Shown piece by piece: positions 54,424-64,000 of a stretch of DNA of 64,000 bases. A program made the position numbers and the translations under genes. Under the pieces are notes generated by a model that did no database searches, was not told the origin of the DNA, and was given only the letters and a program-made list of their open reading frames with translations. This DNA is from Turritopsis dohrnii (Eukaryota; Cnidaria; Hydrozoa; Anthoathecata; Oceaniidae): positions 62,001 through 126,000 of the forward strand of contig BQMF02000039.1 of NCBI GenBank assembly GCA_027922465.2, written 5' to 3'. The first letter of the stretch is position 1. Each line of letters begins with the position of its first letter.

Positions 54424-55694
54424 CAGGCCCTGCCCGGAGACACGTGCGATCGCTCGTGCGCGTGCTGGCACACGTGCAAAAACATTTAGACGAGCGAAAA
54501 ATCGCTCGTGCAATCGATGATTAAATAAACCCATCGCACGTGTAAATAAGCAATGTTTGTCTTTAAATATTCTTTCAAAATCAACGAAGCATAGAAATAA
54601 ATCTGTTTATTTTGAGGCATATTTTGGCGCTTTTCCTTGCTTACTTTAAATTCAATTGGAATGAACTTTCACATGAATTATTAATGAATTGAAATGTAAC
54701 TTCAGCACAATTATGATTCATGATGACGTCTTAATAAAAACGATGGATTCTTCCGTTTATTAAATGTTCCGATGCTTTTTTAAACGTTTGCGTGTGAGCA
54801 AAACTATTGTAATGTAGCAGCCAACAAATATCAAGATTTCAAGCGCCGTGTTCGTACAATTGATGAAAGCGAAAATCCCACGCGTGGAAGTGGATTCTGG
54901 GAGTGAGAATGAAGATGATTGTATAAGTGAGGATGAAGATTATGATTGTAATGATGATATCAGCGATGTTGTGGAACCTTAGAAACAAAGTTAAACCTAA
55001 AAATTACCAGCTGTCTCCCTATGAGAAACATCCCTCATGTACTAAACGTTTGCGGTATCTTATCATGAAAATTACAAGTTTATCTAAGTTAAAAATTGAC
55101 TACTAGCATTGAAAATATCAATGAGGCACTCCATCTTGTCGCACATTGTGATCTAGAATATAATTTACTACGCTAATTTGTTTTTCCTCCGATCATTTTT
55201 GCATAACGTAACAAGGGAAAATCACATCATAGTATGCTCACATTCACCTTAGTTTAAATAACAGCGCTTACCCACGGGTGCTCAAAATAGGAAATGAATT
55301 ACGAAATCACAAAACAGGATTATTGTTATTGAAAGAAAAAACTAAAACCAGTATCAGGATAAAGCAACGATGTACTTTCAGTCAATTATTTGCAGTATAT
55401 TTTTTGTGGTTTCAGACTATTTTGTTTGTACGTAGATACGATGCTAAGCTAACGGTAGCTGATTCCTTCATATTTAAAATTAAAAGTTTTAAAATGTACG
55501 CATGAAATGTTGAAAAGGACTCATACGTACGACGTACTCATACAGCACGATGCATTTTCACCCTCCAGAAATCCTAGATTATGCAAAGAAAGATCGCACG
55601 TGCAAATGCGACGAACTTGAAACTGCCGCACGTGCAAAACGTCGGGCACGTGCGGAGTGATGCTCGTGTACTATTTCGTTCCGGACAGGGCCTG
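54424..55694. mobile_element. Non-autonomous DNA transposon 2: CAG ends, 6-bp target duplication
   Basis: CAGGCCCTGCCCGGA at the left and TCCGGACAGGGCCTG at the right are inverted with one mismatch, flanked by ATATAT on both sides (54418-54423, 55695-55700). Both subterminal regions are dense in CACGTG and GCTCGTGC words. A short acidic frame near 54830-54982 (SGSENEDD, SEDEDYD) may be a transposase relic. The element is 1271 bp long. Confidence 0.82.
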
Positions 55695-55700
55695 ATATAT

Positions 55701-56799
55701 GATTTTTTTATAAGAAAATATTTTGTAAGACTATGTATAGAAAAAAACCACCAATTCGAAAAACAAAATATAATGTTTTAAATTATAATTTCATGAAACC
55801 AAAAATGAATTCAAACAAATAACTGCCTTTTCGAACTAGATCTTTGAAAGCCTAATACACAAACATAGTGTAGCAGCTAACAAATGAGGTAATAAGAAAT
55901 TTTGAACTGATAAGCTTTAATAACAAGAAAAGCAACATCAAGTATTTTCAGTTAGCGTAATGAACTAAAAGTCCCATTTAATGTAGGCCTATTTGATAAA
56001 AATTCATTCTTTCATGGATTAAGCTACAAAATTTCAGATTATGTACTTTTAAAGCAAAATCTACTTTTAAACGTTTGATATAGAAAAGCTTCCAAAATTC
56101 GAAGGCTGCGTTCCTTTATTAGAACTTACATTGCGTTATTAGTAGAGTCTCGCAGACTCTCAATCGCAGACTAATTGCCATTTCAGCCGGAGTAGGAGGA
56201 GGAGTAGTAAGAGTCTGCGGATGTTTTAATACGGTATTCGCTATCGCTGCTACCGTAATGAGAGTTTCGAATACTTCAATTATTTCACTTTTAATTTTTT
56301 TTTCTTCCCATGTTTTTATCGTTTTTGGCTCAATAGCATTATTTTATCTCGCATTTCCATGAGTTTTAAAATTATCTCAAACACATTCCCCTATCACAAT
56401 AGATTTTTTGTTATTAAATAGAGCACCACATGCTCAAGATCATCGGCATTTCTTTGACTTCTGAATATTTTTTCGTTATAACTCAAAATAAGAAATGAAA
56501 AAGTTTTAATATATAAATTTAAAGCTAAAAATAGGGCGTTTTGTGAGCAGGTGTTTTTTAATGCTCAAGCAATACTCCTCACAGGATAAAATGTTTATTA
56601 TTCTTATGACGAAATATCTTTATTTTTAATAGTAGACACCATTGTTTAAAAAATGTCTACATATTTTTTCATACACACGTGGGGTGTTTCTTCATAGAAA
56701 CTTTCTGTATTAGAAAGAAACCCGGAAATCATAATGAATGAAAAGAAATAATAAATTAAATAAAAAAAATTGACATATAAATTATACGTAGAGATAAAC
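55701..56799. other. Unassigned AT-rich spacer
   Basis: Nothing coding is seen. The palindrome AGAGTCTCGCAGACTCT lies near 56153, beside a GGAGTAGGAGGAGGAGTAG purine run; their role is unknown. Confidence 0.35.
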
Positions 56800-56918
56800 G
56801 AGGCGTGCGAAATGTAGCACGTCTCAAGCAATTCAAGAACTGTTAGGGCGTGCTTTTTGTTGCACGTCTGAAGATTTTAAGGCGTGCGTGGAGGCGCGCG
56901 CGTGCAATCGCACGCCTC
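56800..56918. mobile_element. Small MITE-like inverted repeat, GAGGCGTGCGA ends
   Basis: GAGGCGTGCGA (56800-56810) and TCGCACGCCTC (56908-56918) are exact inverses. Internal GGCGTGC and GCACGTC words repeat. It is short (119 bp), GC-richer than its surroundings and non-coding. Confidence 0.5.
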
Positions 56919-57155
56919 ATATTACAAAGCCTGACCAGTCGACGTCATCGAGTTGATTTCCTGTAATTGCTCGAAATCAAAATGCCGCACCCAAGTATGC
57001 GATTATAGATCACACGGCCTCGAATGCATTGATTTATGTGGTTGTGGCGAATGATGCGAAAACTTGAAATTTGATTATGATACTTCTGATGAAGATAATG
57101 ATGATGGCGATAGTGGCAATGAAGGAAATCTTAGTGAATAATGTACATAATGCAG

Positions 57156-57305
57156 TTGGGCGCTATTTCCTTTTCGCACCCCACTACTGCCATATTTGTT
57201 TACTAGTTGGCTCTTCATCACGGAGATAAAAAATAATCCTAAGCCTGACCCTAAAACATCCTAGAGAAGGAGAGTGAGAGGGGCGCGAAAAGGAAATCGC
57301 ACCAT
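57156..57305. mobile_element. 150-bp MITE-like inverted repeat
   Basis: GGGCGCTATTTCCTTTTCGC near 57157 and GCGAAAAGGAAATCGCACC near 57281 are imperfect inverted copies. There is no coding region, and the target duplication is not clear. Confidence 0.5.
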
Positions 57306-57888
57306 GTAGTTGCAAGTCGTTTATCCCTAATAACTTTCTTTAGGTTCAAAATCACACCATGACATAATTGGGCTTTTAATTCAGCATAAAAAGACCTATC
57401 GAATGATATAATAATACTTGAAAAATTTCGAACAAAATGTTGGTTTTATTGTGTGTGACGTCATCAAAATAAAAATCGTACTGGACACGCCCAGTAAATA
57501 ATTTCAGATATTCCGGTAATGATTTTCTAGTTCTAAGGGATGATATCTAACAGTTCAAAGTAGTTTTACATTGTTACCTACCTATTGTTACCTATTGTTG
57601 AGTTTTGATGATATCTTCATCGGCCCATTTCGTTGAAACCAGCCCTATTCATATCGAAAATAGCATTTGATTTTTCATTTCCAGTTGCATAGCCAGGTAG
57701 TTGTGGATAATCTGCAACTGTCTTCAAATAAACATCTAGTTCTTTCTTGAATAAATCTATCATAAAGATATCATAAATTGTCCCTCTCATTTCCAATTTT
57801 TTTTGCAAGTAGCTACCTGACTATAGCTCTTTTCTCGTTTTAAAAACTACCATAGTTCACACTTTACCAATAAAATTGGATCGATTTA
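57306..57888. other. Unassigned spacer
   Basis: A small minus-strand frame (57617-57808) has no recognisable features and no splice context. I see nothing else. Confidence 0.35.
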
Positions 57889-58052
57889 GATTTACCGGTA
57901 AATTTACCGATAAAGGAATTGATCAATTTGCTTACCGGTAATTACCGATAATATAATTAGTTTATATACCGGTAAAATTCTCATTTTACCGGTAAAAATA
58001 TCGATACTACAACTTTAACGGTAAAAATACCGGTATATTTTACCGGTAAAAT
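57889..58052. repeat. ACCGGTAA palindrome cluster
   Basis: Over about 160 bp the word TTACCGGTAA or close variants occur roughly eight times, several as the palindrome TTTTACCGGTAAAA. It could be an internal array of a MITE or a cluster of protein-binding sites. Confidence 0.6.
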
Positions 58053-58059
58053 GAATGTA

Positions 58060-58675
58060 CTTTTTTTCCCATGGACGGTCACATTTTTCGAATTTTTTCT
58101 GACAAACAACAACTTTTATGGAATGACATTGCAGCCGTGTTTATTATTGAAATTATATCAGTAATTTTTTCACTGTTTTCTTTCAGAAGATCATCTCCAA
58201 AAAATGGTTGCCAAAAAGGCAAATAGTATGAATAAAGACTCTGAATGTAAGGGGTCCATTATTATAGTCAAAATAAAAATATATAATGAATTTCATGATG
58301 ATATAATAGCTATGACTAGAAACAAGAAATGTATTTTATGGTGCTAAAGCATTTTATTATCAAGACAAGGCTAATTCGTCCCTGCACATATTCCTGTCAG
58401 TATACAATCAAATCATAAAAAAGGTCCTACAGTAGAATTTTGTATGTGGTATGTGGTTTAAAATAACATAAATGTAAACTTCAGTAAAATATATTATATA
58501 CTTTAGTGTCTACAATGAAGATACATAAAGGAAAAAAATGCCATGCCCACTGCACTGACCAAGTGTATCTCATATAAAAATTTCCTACTTCTAGAGATAT
58601 TGATTCCAGCTTCTTCGCTTGCTTTATCACTGTCCCACCAGAGCCATGCATGACGCATTCAGGAGCTGTTCCATC
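58060..58675. other. Unassigned spacer before the satellite
   Basis: AT-rich, without a coding region or a recognised repeat. Confidence 0.35.
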
Positions 58676-58679
58676 CCAA

Positions 58680-58795
58680 GTTCGATTTGCGTCCCAAGTT
58701 CAACTTGGGACGTCCCAAGTTCAACTTGGGACGTCCCAAGTTCATGCTATCCCAAGTTCCGCGATAACCATCCCAAGTTAAATTTAGCTAACTAA
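58680..58795. repeat. Palindromic leader of the satellite
   Basis: TCCCAAGTTC and its inverse alternate here, including two near-perfect palindromes with arms GTCCCAAGTT and AACTTGGGAC around a single base. The same word forms the hairpin at each monomer junction in the array that follows. Confidence 0.75.
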
Positions 58796-58837
58796 TGGAT
58801 ATAATCAAGGGGAAATAGTTTAGAATTTTCGAGGAAA

Positions 58838-60690
58838 TGACCCTTAAAAGGTCATTTCACTAATGATCTTCACTTTTAAACTAAAATCAAGTATTCGGAA
58901 AGTTTGCTAGCACTGAAATTTGAACTTGGGATAGGTAACGAGACCATCCCAAGTTCAAAAGTCGATGGGTAGTACAAATGAATTTTGGAAAAAATGACTC
59001 TAAAAGGTCATTTCTATTATGGTCTTCACTTTTAAACTAGAATCGAGTATTTGAAAAAATTGCTGACACTGAAATTTGAACTTGGGATAGGCAACGAGAC
59101 CTCCCAAGTTCAAAAGTCGATGAGTAGTACAAATGAATTTTGGAAAAAATGACTTTAAAAGGTCATTTCTATTATGGTCTTCACTTTTAAACTAGAATCG
59201 AGTATTTGAAAAAATTGCTGACACTGAAATTTGAACTTGGGATAGGTAACGAGACCATCCCAAGTTCAAAAGTCGATGGGTAGCACAAATGAATTTTGGA
59301 AAAAATGGCTCTAAAAGGTCATTTCACTAATGATCTTCACTTTTAAACTAAAATCAAGTATTCGGAAAGTTTGCTGGCACTGAAATTTGAACTTGGGATA
59401 GGTAACGAGACCATCCCCCAAGTTCAAAAGTCGATGGGTAGTTCAAATGAATTTTGGAAAAAATGACTCTAAAAGGTCATTTCTATTATGGTCTTCATTT
59501 TTAAACTAGAATCGAGTATTTGAAAAACTTGCTGACACTGAAATTTGAACTTGGGATAGGTAACGAGACCATCCCAAGTTCAAAAGTCGATGGGTAGCAC
59601 AAATGAATTTTGGAAAAAATGGCTCTAAAAGGTCATTTCACTAATGATCTTCACTTTTAAACTAAAATCAAGTATTCGGAAAGTTTGCTGGCACTGAAAT
59701 TTGAACTTGGGATAGGTAACGAGACCATCCCAAGTTCAAAAGTCGATGGGTAGTACAAATGAATTTTGGAAAAAATGACTCTAAAAGGTCATTTCTATCA
59801 TGGTCTTCACTTTTAAACTAGAATGGAGTATTCGGAAAGTTTGCTGGCACTGAAATTTGAACTTGGGATAGGTAACGAGACCATCCCCCAAGTTCAAAAG
59901 TCGATGGGTAGTTCAAATGAATTTTGGAAAAAATGACTCTAAAAGGTCATTTCTATTATGGTCTTCATTTTTAAACTAGAATCGAGTATTTGAAAAACTT
60001 GCTGACACTGAAATTTGAACTTGGGATAGGTAACGAGACCATCCCAAGTTCAAAAGTCGATGGGTAGCACAAATGAATTTTGGAAAAAATGGCTCTAAAA
60101 GGTCATTTCACTAATGATCTTCACTTTTAAACTAAAATCAAGTATTCGGAAAGTTTGCTGGCACTGAAATTTGAACTTGGGATAGGTAACGAGACCATCC
60201 CAAGTTCAAAAGTCGATGGGTAGTACAAATGAATTTTGGAAAAAATGACTCTAAAAGGTCATTTCTATCATGGTCTTCACTTTTAAACTAGAATCGAGTA
60301 TTTGAAAAACTTGCTGACACTGAAATTTGAACTTGGGATAGGTAACGAGACCATCCCAAGTTCAAAAGTCGATGGGTAGTACAAATGAATTTTGGAAAAA
60401 ATGGCTCTAAAAGGTCATTTCACTAATGATCTTCACTTTTAAACTAAAATCAAGTATTCGGAAAGTTTGCTGATACTGAAATTTGAACTTGGGATAGGTA
60501 ACGAGACCATCCCAAGTTCAAAAGTCGATGGGCAGTACAAATGAATTTTGGAAAAAATGACTTTAAAAGGTCATTTCTATTATGGTCTTCACTTTTAAAC
60601 TAGAATCGAGTATTTGAAAAAATTGCTGACACTGATATTTGAACTTGGGATAGTTAAAGCGGTCGTCCCAAGTTCAATTTCGGGGATTCA
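58838..60690. repeat. Satellite array, 12 monomers of about 156 bp, two subtypes
   Basis: GAACTTGGGATAG recurs at 58922, 59078, 59233, 59389, 59547, 59703, 59859, 60017, 60173, 60329, 60485 and 60641 (spacing 155-158). Each junction has the dyad TGAACTTGGGAT / ATCCCAAGTTCA around a 13-bp spacer. Monomers fall into a type with CTAGAATCGAGTATTTG and a type with CTAAAATCAAGTATTCGG, largely alternating. A three-monomer block is repeated (copies 5-7 and 8-10), a small higher-order repeat. No coding region. Confidence 0.9.
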
Positions 60691-60788
60691 CAAAGTTGTT
60701 GCAGGTGCTAAGAGCACATTTTGTTCTACGACATGCGCTTTCTCGCAAATTTCGAAAAAACATATCTGATATAAGTCATGTGACGAAT

Positions 60789-61100
60789 GGCGCCGTAGTA
60801 TAGTGGTTATCACTCTCGTATTTCATGCGAGAGATCGGGGTTCAATTCCCCTTGGCGGCGATTCAACATGCGCAAGTGAATGTACCATAGCGCCGGGTCG
60901 ACCCATGCCATGTGAGGGAAATTGGGTAGATGATACATCGGGTGTTGCAGGAAGGTCATCCAGAAGAGCACAGGCCCTTGATTGGGTTTGTGTCAAATAC
61001 TTCGGAGCCTTCAACCTAAGCCGTGGCCCCTCCTGGAAAGCAGATGCAATAGCAACTGAGTGAGGCTAGCCACGTAAAACAATACCAAATAAATAAATAA
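60789..61100 (+). mobile_element. tRNA-headed SINE, Glu/Asp-like head
   Basis: The head 60789-60861 has the A-box TAGTATAGTGGTTATCAC, an anticodon arm with loop ATTTCAT (TTC, Glu-type) and the B-box GGGGTTCAATTCCCC. The acceptor stem does not pair fully, so it is not an ordinary tRNA gene. A body of about 220 bp follows, with the word GCAGGAAGGTCATCC, and ends in AATAAATAAATAAA. The 86-aa frame across it is not a gene. Confidence 0.75.
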
Positions 61101-61800
61101 AAGAACTTAGGATAGGACATTTACCATACCATGATGGATATAATGAAATTCCGCAGAAATTACGTCGTTACGTCGAGGGTTGTTTGCCATTGCTGCGGCA
61201 GTGGTGACATGGGGACATTTCTCGGATAATTTCTTGTTGAAAATGCCCGATGGTCCTGGTTGACGATTGGTTATGCATTTTACTCTCATTACGTTTATAG
61301 TTAGTCTGTTGACAGCATACCAGTTTAGGTGAGTGATATTCTGGATCTTCCTCAGTTCGGCTAAATGTGTGTTCTTATTGTGTCTTTAGCCCATGCCAGT
61401 TAACTAGAATACAAACACTTGTGAAATCTCTTACTGTCCTCTCTCTCAAGCTGCCGATAATTATCGATGTTTATGGCTATCGTTTATATAAACGGCTTGT
61501 TTCTTCTTCCCATTGTTCCTTTTTGTTATACAAAATTTGGGAAACAATAAATATAAGAAATAAGAAACATAAATAATAAGGCCAACTTTTTTAGGACCAA
61601 AATTTGTGAAAATATTTGACAAATAATTGAATAATTAGGTAATAGACAATAGAAAATTAGAGTTAATTTAATAGGATGTTTCGGATAACTAAAGGTTATG
61701 GTCGCTTGTAATCACTGCAACAAGAACTTTTCGCAACACAACAATAATTAATATCAATTGAACGGGAGAGCTTATATGGGAGCACTATATATCATACTGC
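61101..61800. other. Unassigned spacer
   Basis: No gene or clear repeat. Short frames on both strands show no recognisable features. Confidence 0.35.
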
Positions 61801-61819
61801 CATCATACGTGCGATAATA

Positions 61820-62470
61820 ACCAAACATCATGTTTCGAGTGACGGAGGTCCTTAATTTGCATCTGATGCTGACTGCCTTCTTGAGTCGCTGGGGGTCAGT
61901 CATAGGATGTCCTCCGCCCACTACCCTCAATCTAATGAACGAGCGGAGGTTGCAGTAAAATCAAGCGTCTCTTACGATCAAACACTGGGGGCCATCCGGT
62001 GCTCTCGATATTTGAACGACAGCTCCGTGATGCTTTTGCATTCTCCAACAGCCTGGAGAAGTTCAGAAATGCCAATATCCGTCCCGCTTGGAGCATGGCA
62101 GATCAAGGAAGAAGCACTGCGCCAATGCTTCCACCAGTCTGCTAAAACACATAACCGGCATTCCAAAACATTGCTGCCCCTCAGCATTGGGGATCGTTGT
62201 TACATCCAGAACCAAACGGGGCATTGTCTTCTCAGCGATGGGATCGATCTGGCACAGTAGTAGAATCAAACAGTCATGACAACTAAACTATTGATGGTTG
62301 ATGGCACCGGTAGAGTCCTTAAACGTAATAGACGATATCTCCACCGACGCTTTGTTCCAAACATCACTCCTCAAGTGCAGACGAAACTTGACACCCTGAA
62401 CAGAACATCCTCGACTCCGCCACCTCTTGTAGTGACTTCACCACCTATTAAGATCAGTTCACCATTTTCA
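61820..62470 (+). pseudogene. Ty3/Gypsy-type integrase C-terminal remnant
   Basis: The integrase catalytic core is recognised from the DGG motif near 61840 and the YPQSN.RAE motif near 61917-61950, which carries the last catalytic Glu. The following tail, spread over different frames, includes a segment near 62220-62360 resembling the SGTVxE..NDxYL..VDGTGR..RNRR region of metazoan Gypsy polyproteins. At least two frame changes are needed, and no reverse transcriptase, protease, gag or long terminal repeats are visible in the window, so this is a dead fragment. Confidence 0.75.
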
Positions 62471-64000
62471 GACACACCACCTACCAGAACTGTACCAGTA
62501 TCACATCCACAGTCAATTTTTATCTTTAGCAACAGCTATCTATTTTGGATCACTCCTCACCCCATTCATCGCCACCACACCTTTCGTTTGTTGAAGTTCT
62601 TCCTGCCACCACAAAGATGGAGGACACTCCTGTCTCCCGGGTTATAGAAACTTCCCATCCTCCCCCAATTCGAGCTCGCCGAAATGTTCGACCTCCTGAC
62701 AAAAACGTACCAGAAACTTGCCGTTGACAAACTGGAGGGGGTGAAGGATATTAGTAAACATATGTGAATGATTTTTATCCACTTTAGGGGCGGATCCAGG
62801 ATTTTAAACAAGTAAATCTGGAAGCGAAAAATATTAAATTTTTAAATGTCAGCTAGGGGTGTTGTTGGGGGGTGGTGAACTGGGGTCGGGGCGAAGGCCC
62901 GAAAAGAAAGGGAGCTTTTCGAAGATATTGGGAGTATAAAAAAGGACGCGATAAGTGCTATAATCAACCAATCATCATAAGTTGTTTATACGGAAATCTC
63001 AAAGTTCCTATAAAAACGCAGTTGGGCGGGAAGAGACATAAAATAACAACAATGTGGTTTAGTTTGCCAAATTATGTTTTTTCTCAGATTGAACCGTCGT
63101 TCTTCTTTCTTCATGCTGCCGACAATGAAACCAGCCATGGACAAATTGGAAATCATACATGTGAATGGGTCGAAATGACTAAGTCTCATAAACCAAACCA
63201 TGCATACATGGATACCCCAAAAGGATATGATCATTCTTGCATATCCAGTAACCGATCAAATGACCAAAAAATGACAAAAAAAAAAAAAAATTAAAATGCT
63301 TAATAGAAGAACACAAGTTAATTTCAATGACTATCATCCAGAAGCAATGTATAAACAAATACAGTGATCAGCCTCAGGGTGCTGTGGGGTCAAGAGTCAC
63401 GGAGGACCAATGTTGTAGTGTTTGTAACGAATAACATGTTCAAACTGAAATTTGAATAAATAAACTATCTGAAAAATTTGACAAAGCTTAAACTAGAATA
63501 TAAGTATACAACTATTGAATATAAGTATATAAAGAGTGAACAAAGCAAAGTGAAAGGAAGATAAACATAAACATAAAGAAAACATACCAGCTTGCCTGAG
63601 TATGAAAAGACAAAGATGTTAATGATATATGTATTCCATGACCACTCTTTTGAATTGATGATAGAAAAGTGAAAGTGGATAAAATTAATAGTGAGAAATC
63701 AGAAAGTTATATAAAATACAGACCTAGAAAATACTGACTGAAATTGATAAATTAATAAAAATAAAATACTGACCAAGATATGACATATACTACAGAACAA
63801 AATGACGCAGAAATTGGCATTAAAACCCAAAGAAATGAAAAAAACACTGAAAAACATGAAAAATAAAGACCAAAATGAAAAAAAACACATGGAACGTGTA
63901 TATAAACAAACTGAAAATGACTAATAAAATTACTGAGAAATAAAGGAAAATGCCTTAACAAGTGCCTCCAGTTATGCATATGTCTTATGACAAAATCAGA
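62471..64000. other. Unassigned right end
   Basis: The Pro/Thr-rich frame 62276-62647 and its neighbour may continue the Gypsy tail. TTAGGGGCGGATCCAGG near 62786 resembles one end of a hAT-type element, but no partner end was found. The 140-aa frame at 62872-63294 has no recognised domain, and the last 600 bp are A-rich. Confidence 0.35.

Noticed and set aside
60789..60861. Functional tRNA-Glu gene
   Set aside because: A-box, B-box and anticodon arm are good, but the acceptor stem does not pair across seven positions, and a SINE body with TAAA tail follows directly.
62786..62810. hAT element end (GGGGCGGATCCAGGA-like)
   Set aside because: Only one end is seen and no target duplication; kept as a note in the right-end region rather than called.
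62872..63294. 140-aa plus-strand gene
   Set aside because: No domain, membrane or signal features, low-complexity end, and it lies in transposon debris; chance open frame cannot be excluded.

Overview
The window is eukaryotic and animal-like: AT-rich, intron-containing genes (GT..AG introns, mostly phase 1), Death-fold domains, a TMX2-type thioredoxin membrane protein, tRNA-headed SINEs, a CR1/jockey-type LINE, a Ty3/Gypsy remnant and many terminal-inverted-repeat DNA elements. No rRNA, intact tRNA, CRISPR array or prokaryotic operon was seen. An early-branching or marine invertebrate (sponge, cnidarian or similar) fits best, but the species cannot be fixed from the sequence; this is inference.

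Layout. 1-1.34 kb: an element with 34-bp inverted ends. About 1.4-20.3 kb: a repeat domain built from diverged and recent copies of one 1.2-1.4 kb unit, each ending in the word CTAGGTTTGGACAG followed by short hairpin cassettes, in places amplified into minisatellite arrays. A LINE with an internal deletion sits in it at 12.8-15.35 kb, and 178-bp MITEs sit in two of the copies. 20.6-22.7 kb: a 174-bp tandem duplication and a degenerate MITE.

22.77-46.69 kb, all minus strand: a cluster of Death-domain genes. Gene A (8 exons, 528 aa) and its paralog gene B (12 exons, 770 aa) each encode an N-terminal trypsin-like serine protease with an apparently intact His/Asp/Ser triad, a polar linker, a roughly 92-residue cysteine-containing helical domain and a C-terminal Death-like domain. 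In gene B the linker is expanded by six tandem symmetric phase-1 exons separated by introns under 100 bp. Gene C (partial) has two tandem Death domains. Gene D is a two-exon, 136-aa, single-Death-domain protein. Together they look like a local innate-immunity or cell-death signalling set in which proteases and small adaptors could meet through Death-fold contacts. 48.5-49.3 kb: an uninterrupted TMX2-like gene.

50.5-58 kb: DNA-transposon ground. Three non-autonomous elements of 1.27-1.38 kb (50497-51877, 52799-54099, 54424-55694) all begin with CAG, have different inverted ends and are each flanked by a perfect 6-bp target duplication; one carries a 50-aa ORF with a PCNA-binding-like motif. 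A Harbinger-type transposase fragment, nested MITEs and an ACCGGT palindrome cluster are also here. 58.68-60.69 kb: a satellite with a monomer near 156 bp, 12 copies, two interleaved subtypes and a hairpin at every junction. 60.8-61.1 kb: a tRNA-headed SINE. 61.8-62.5 kb: a decayed Ty3/Gypsy integrase. The last 1.2 kb is A-rich and unassigned.

All exon models rest on reading splice sites, phase and paralog agreement by eye; no transcript evidence or database search was available.
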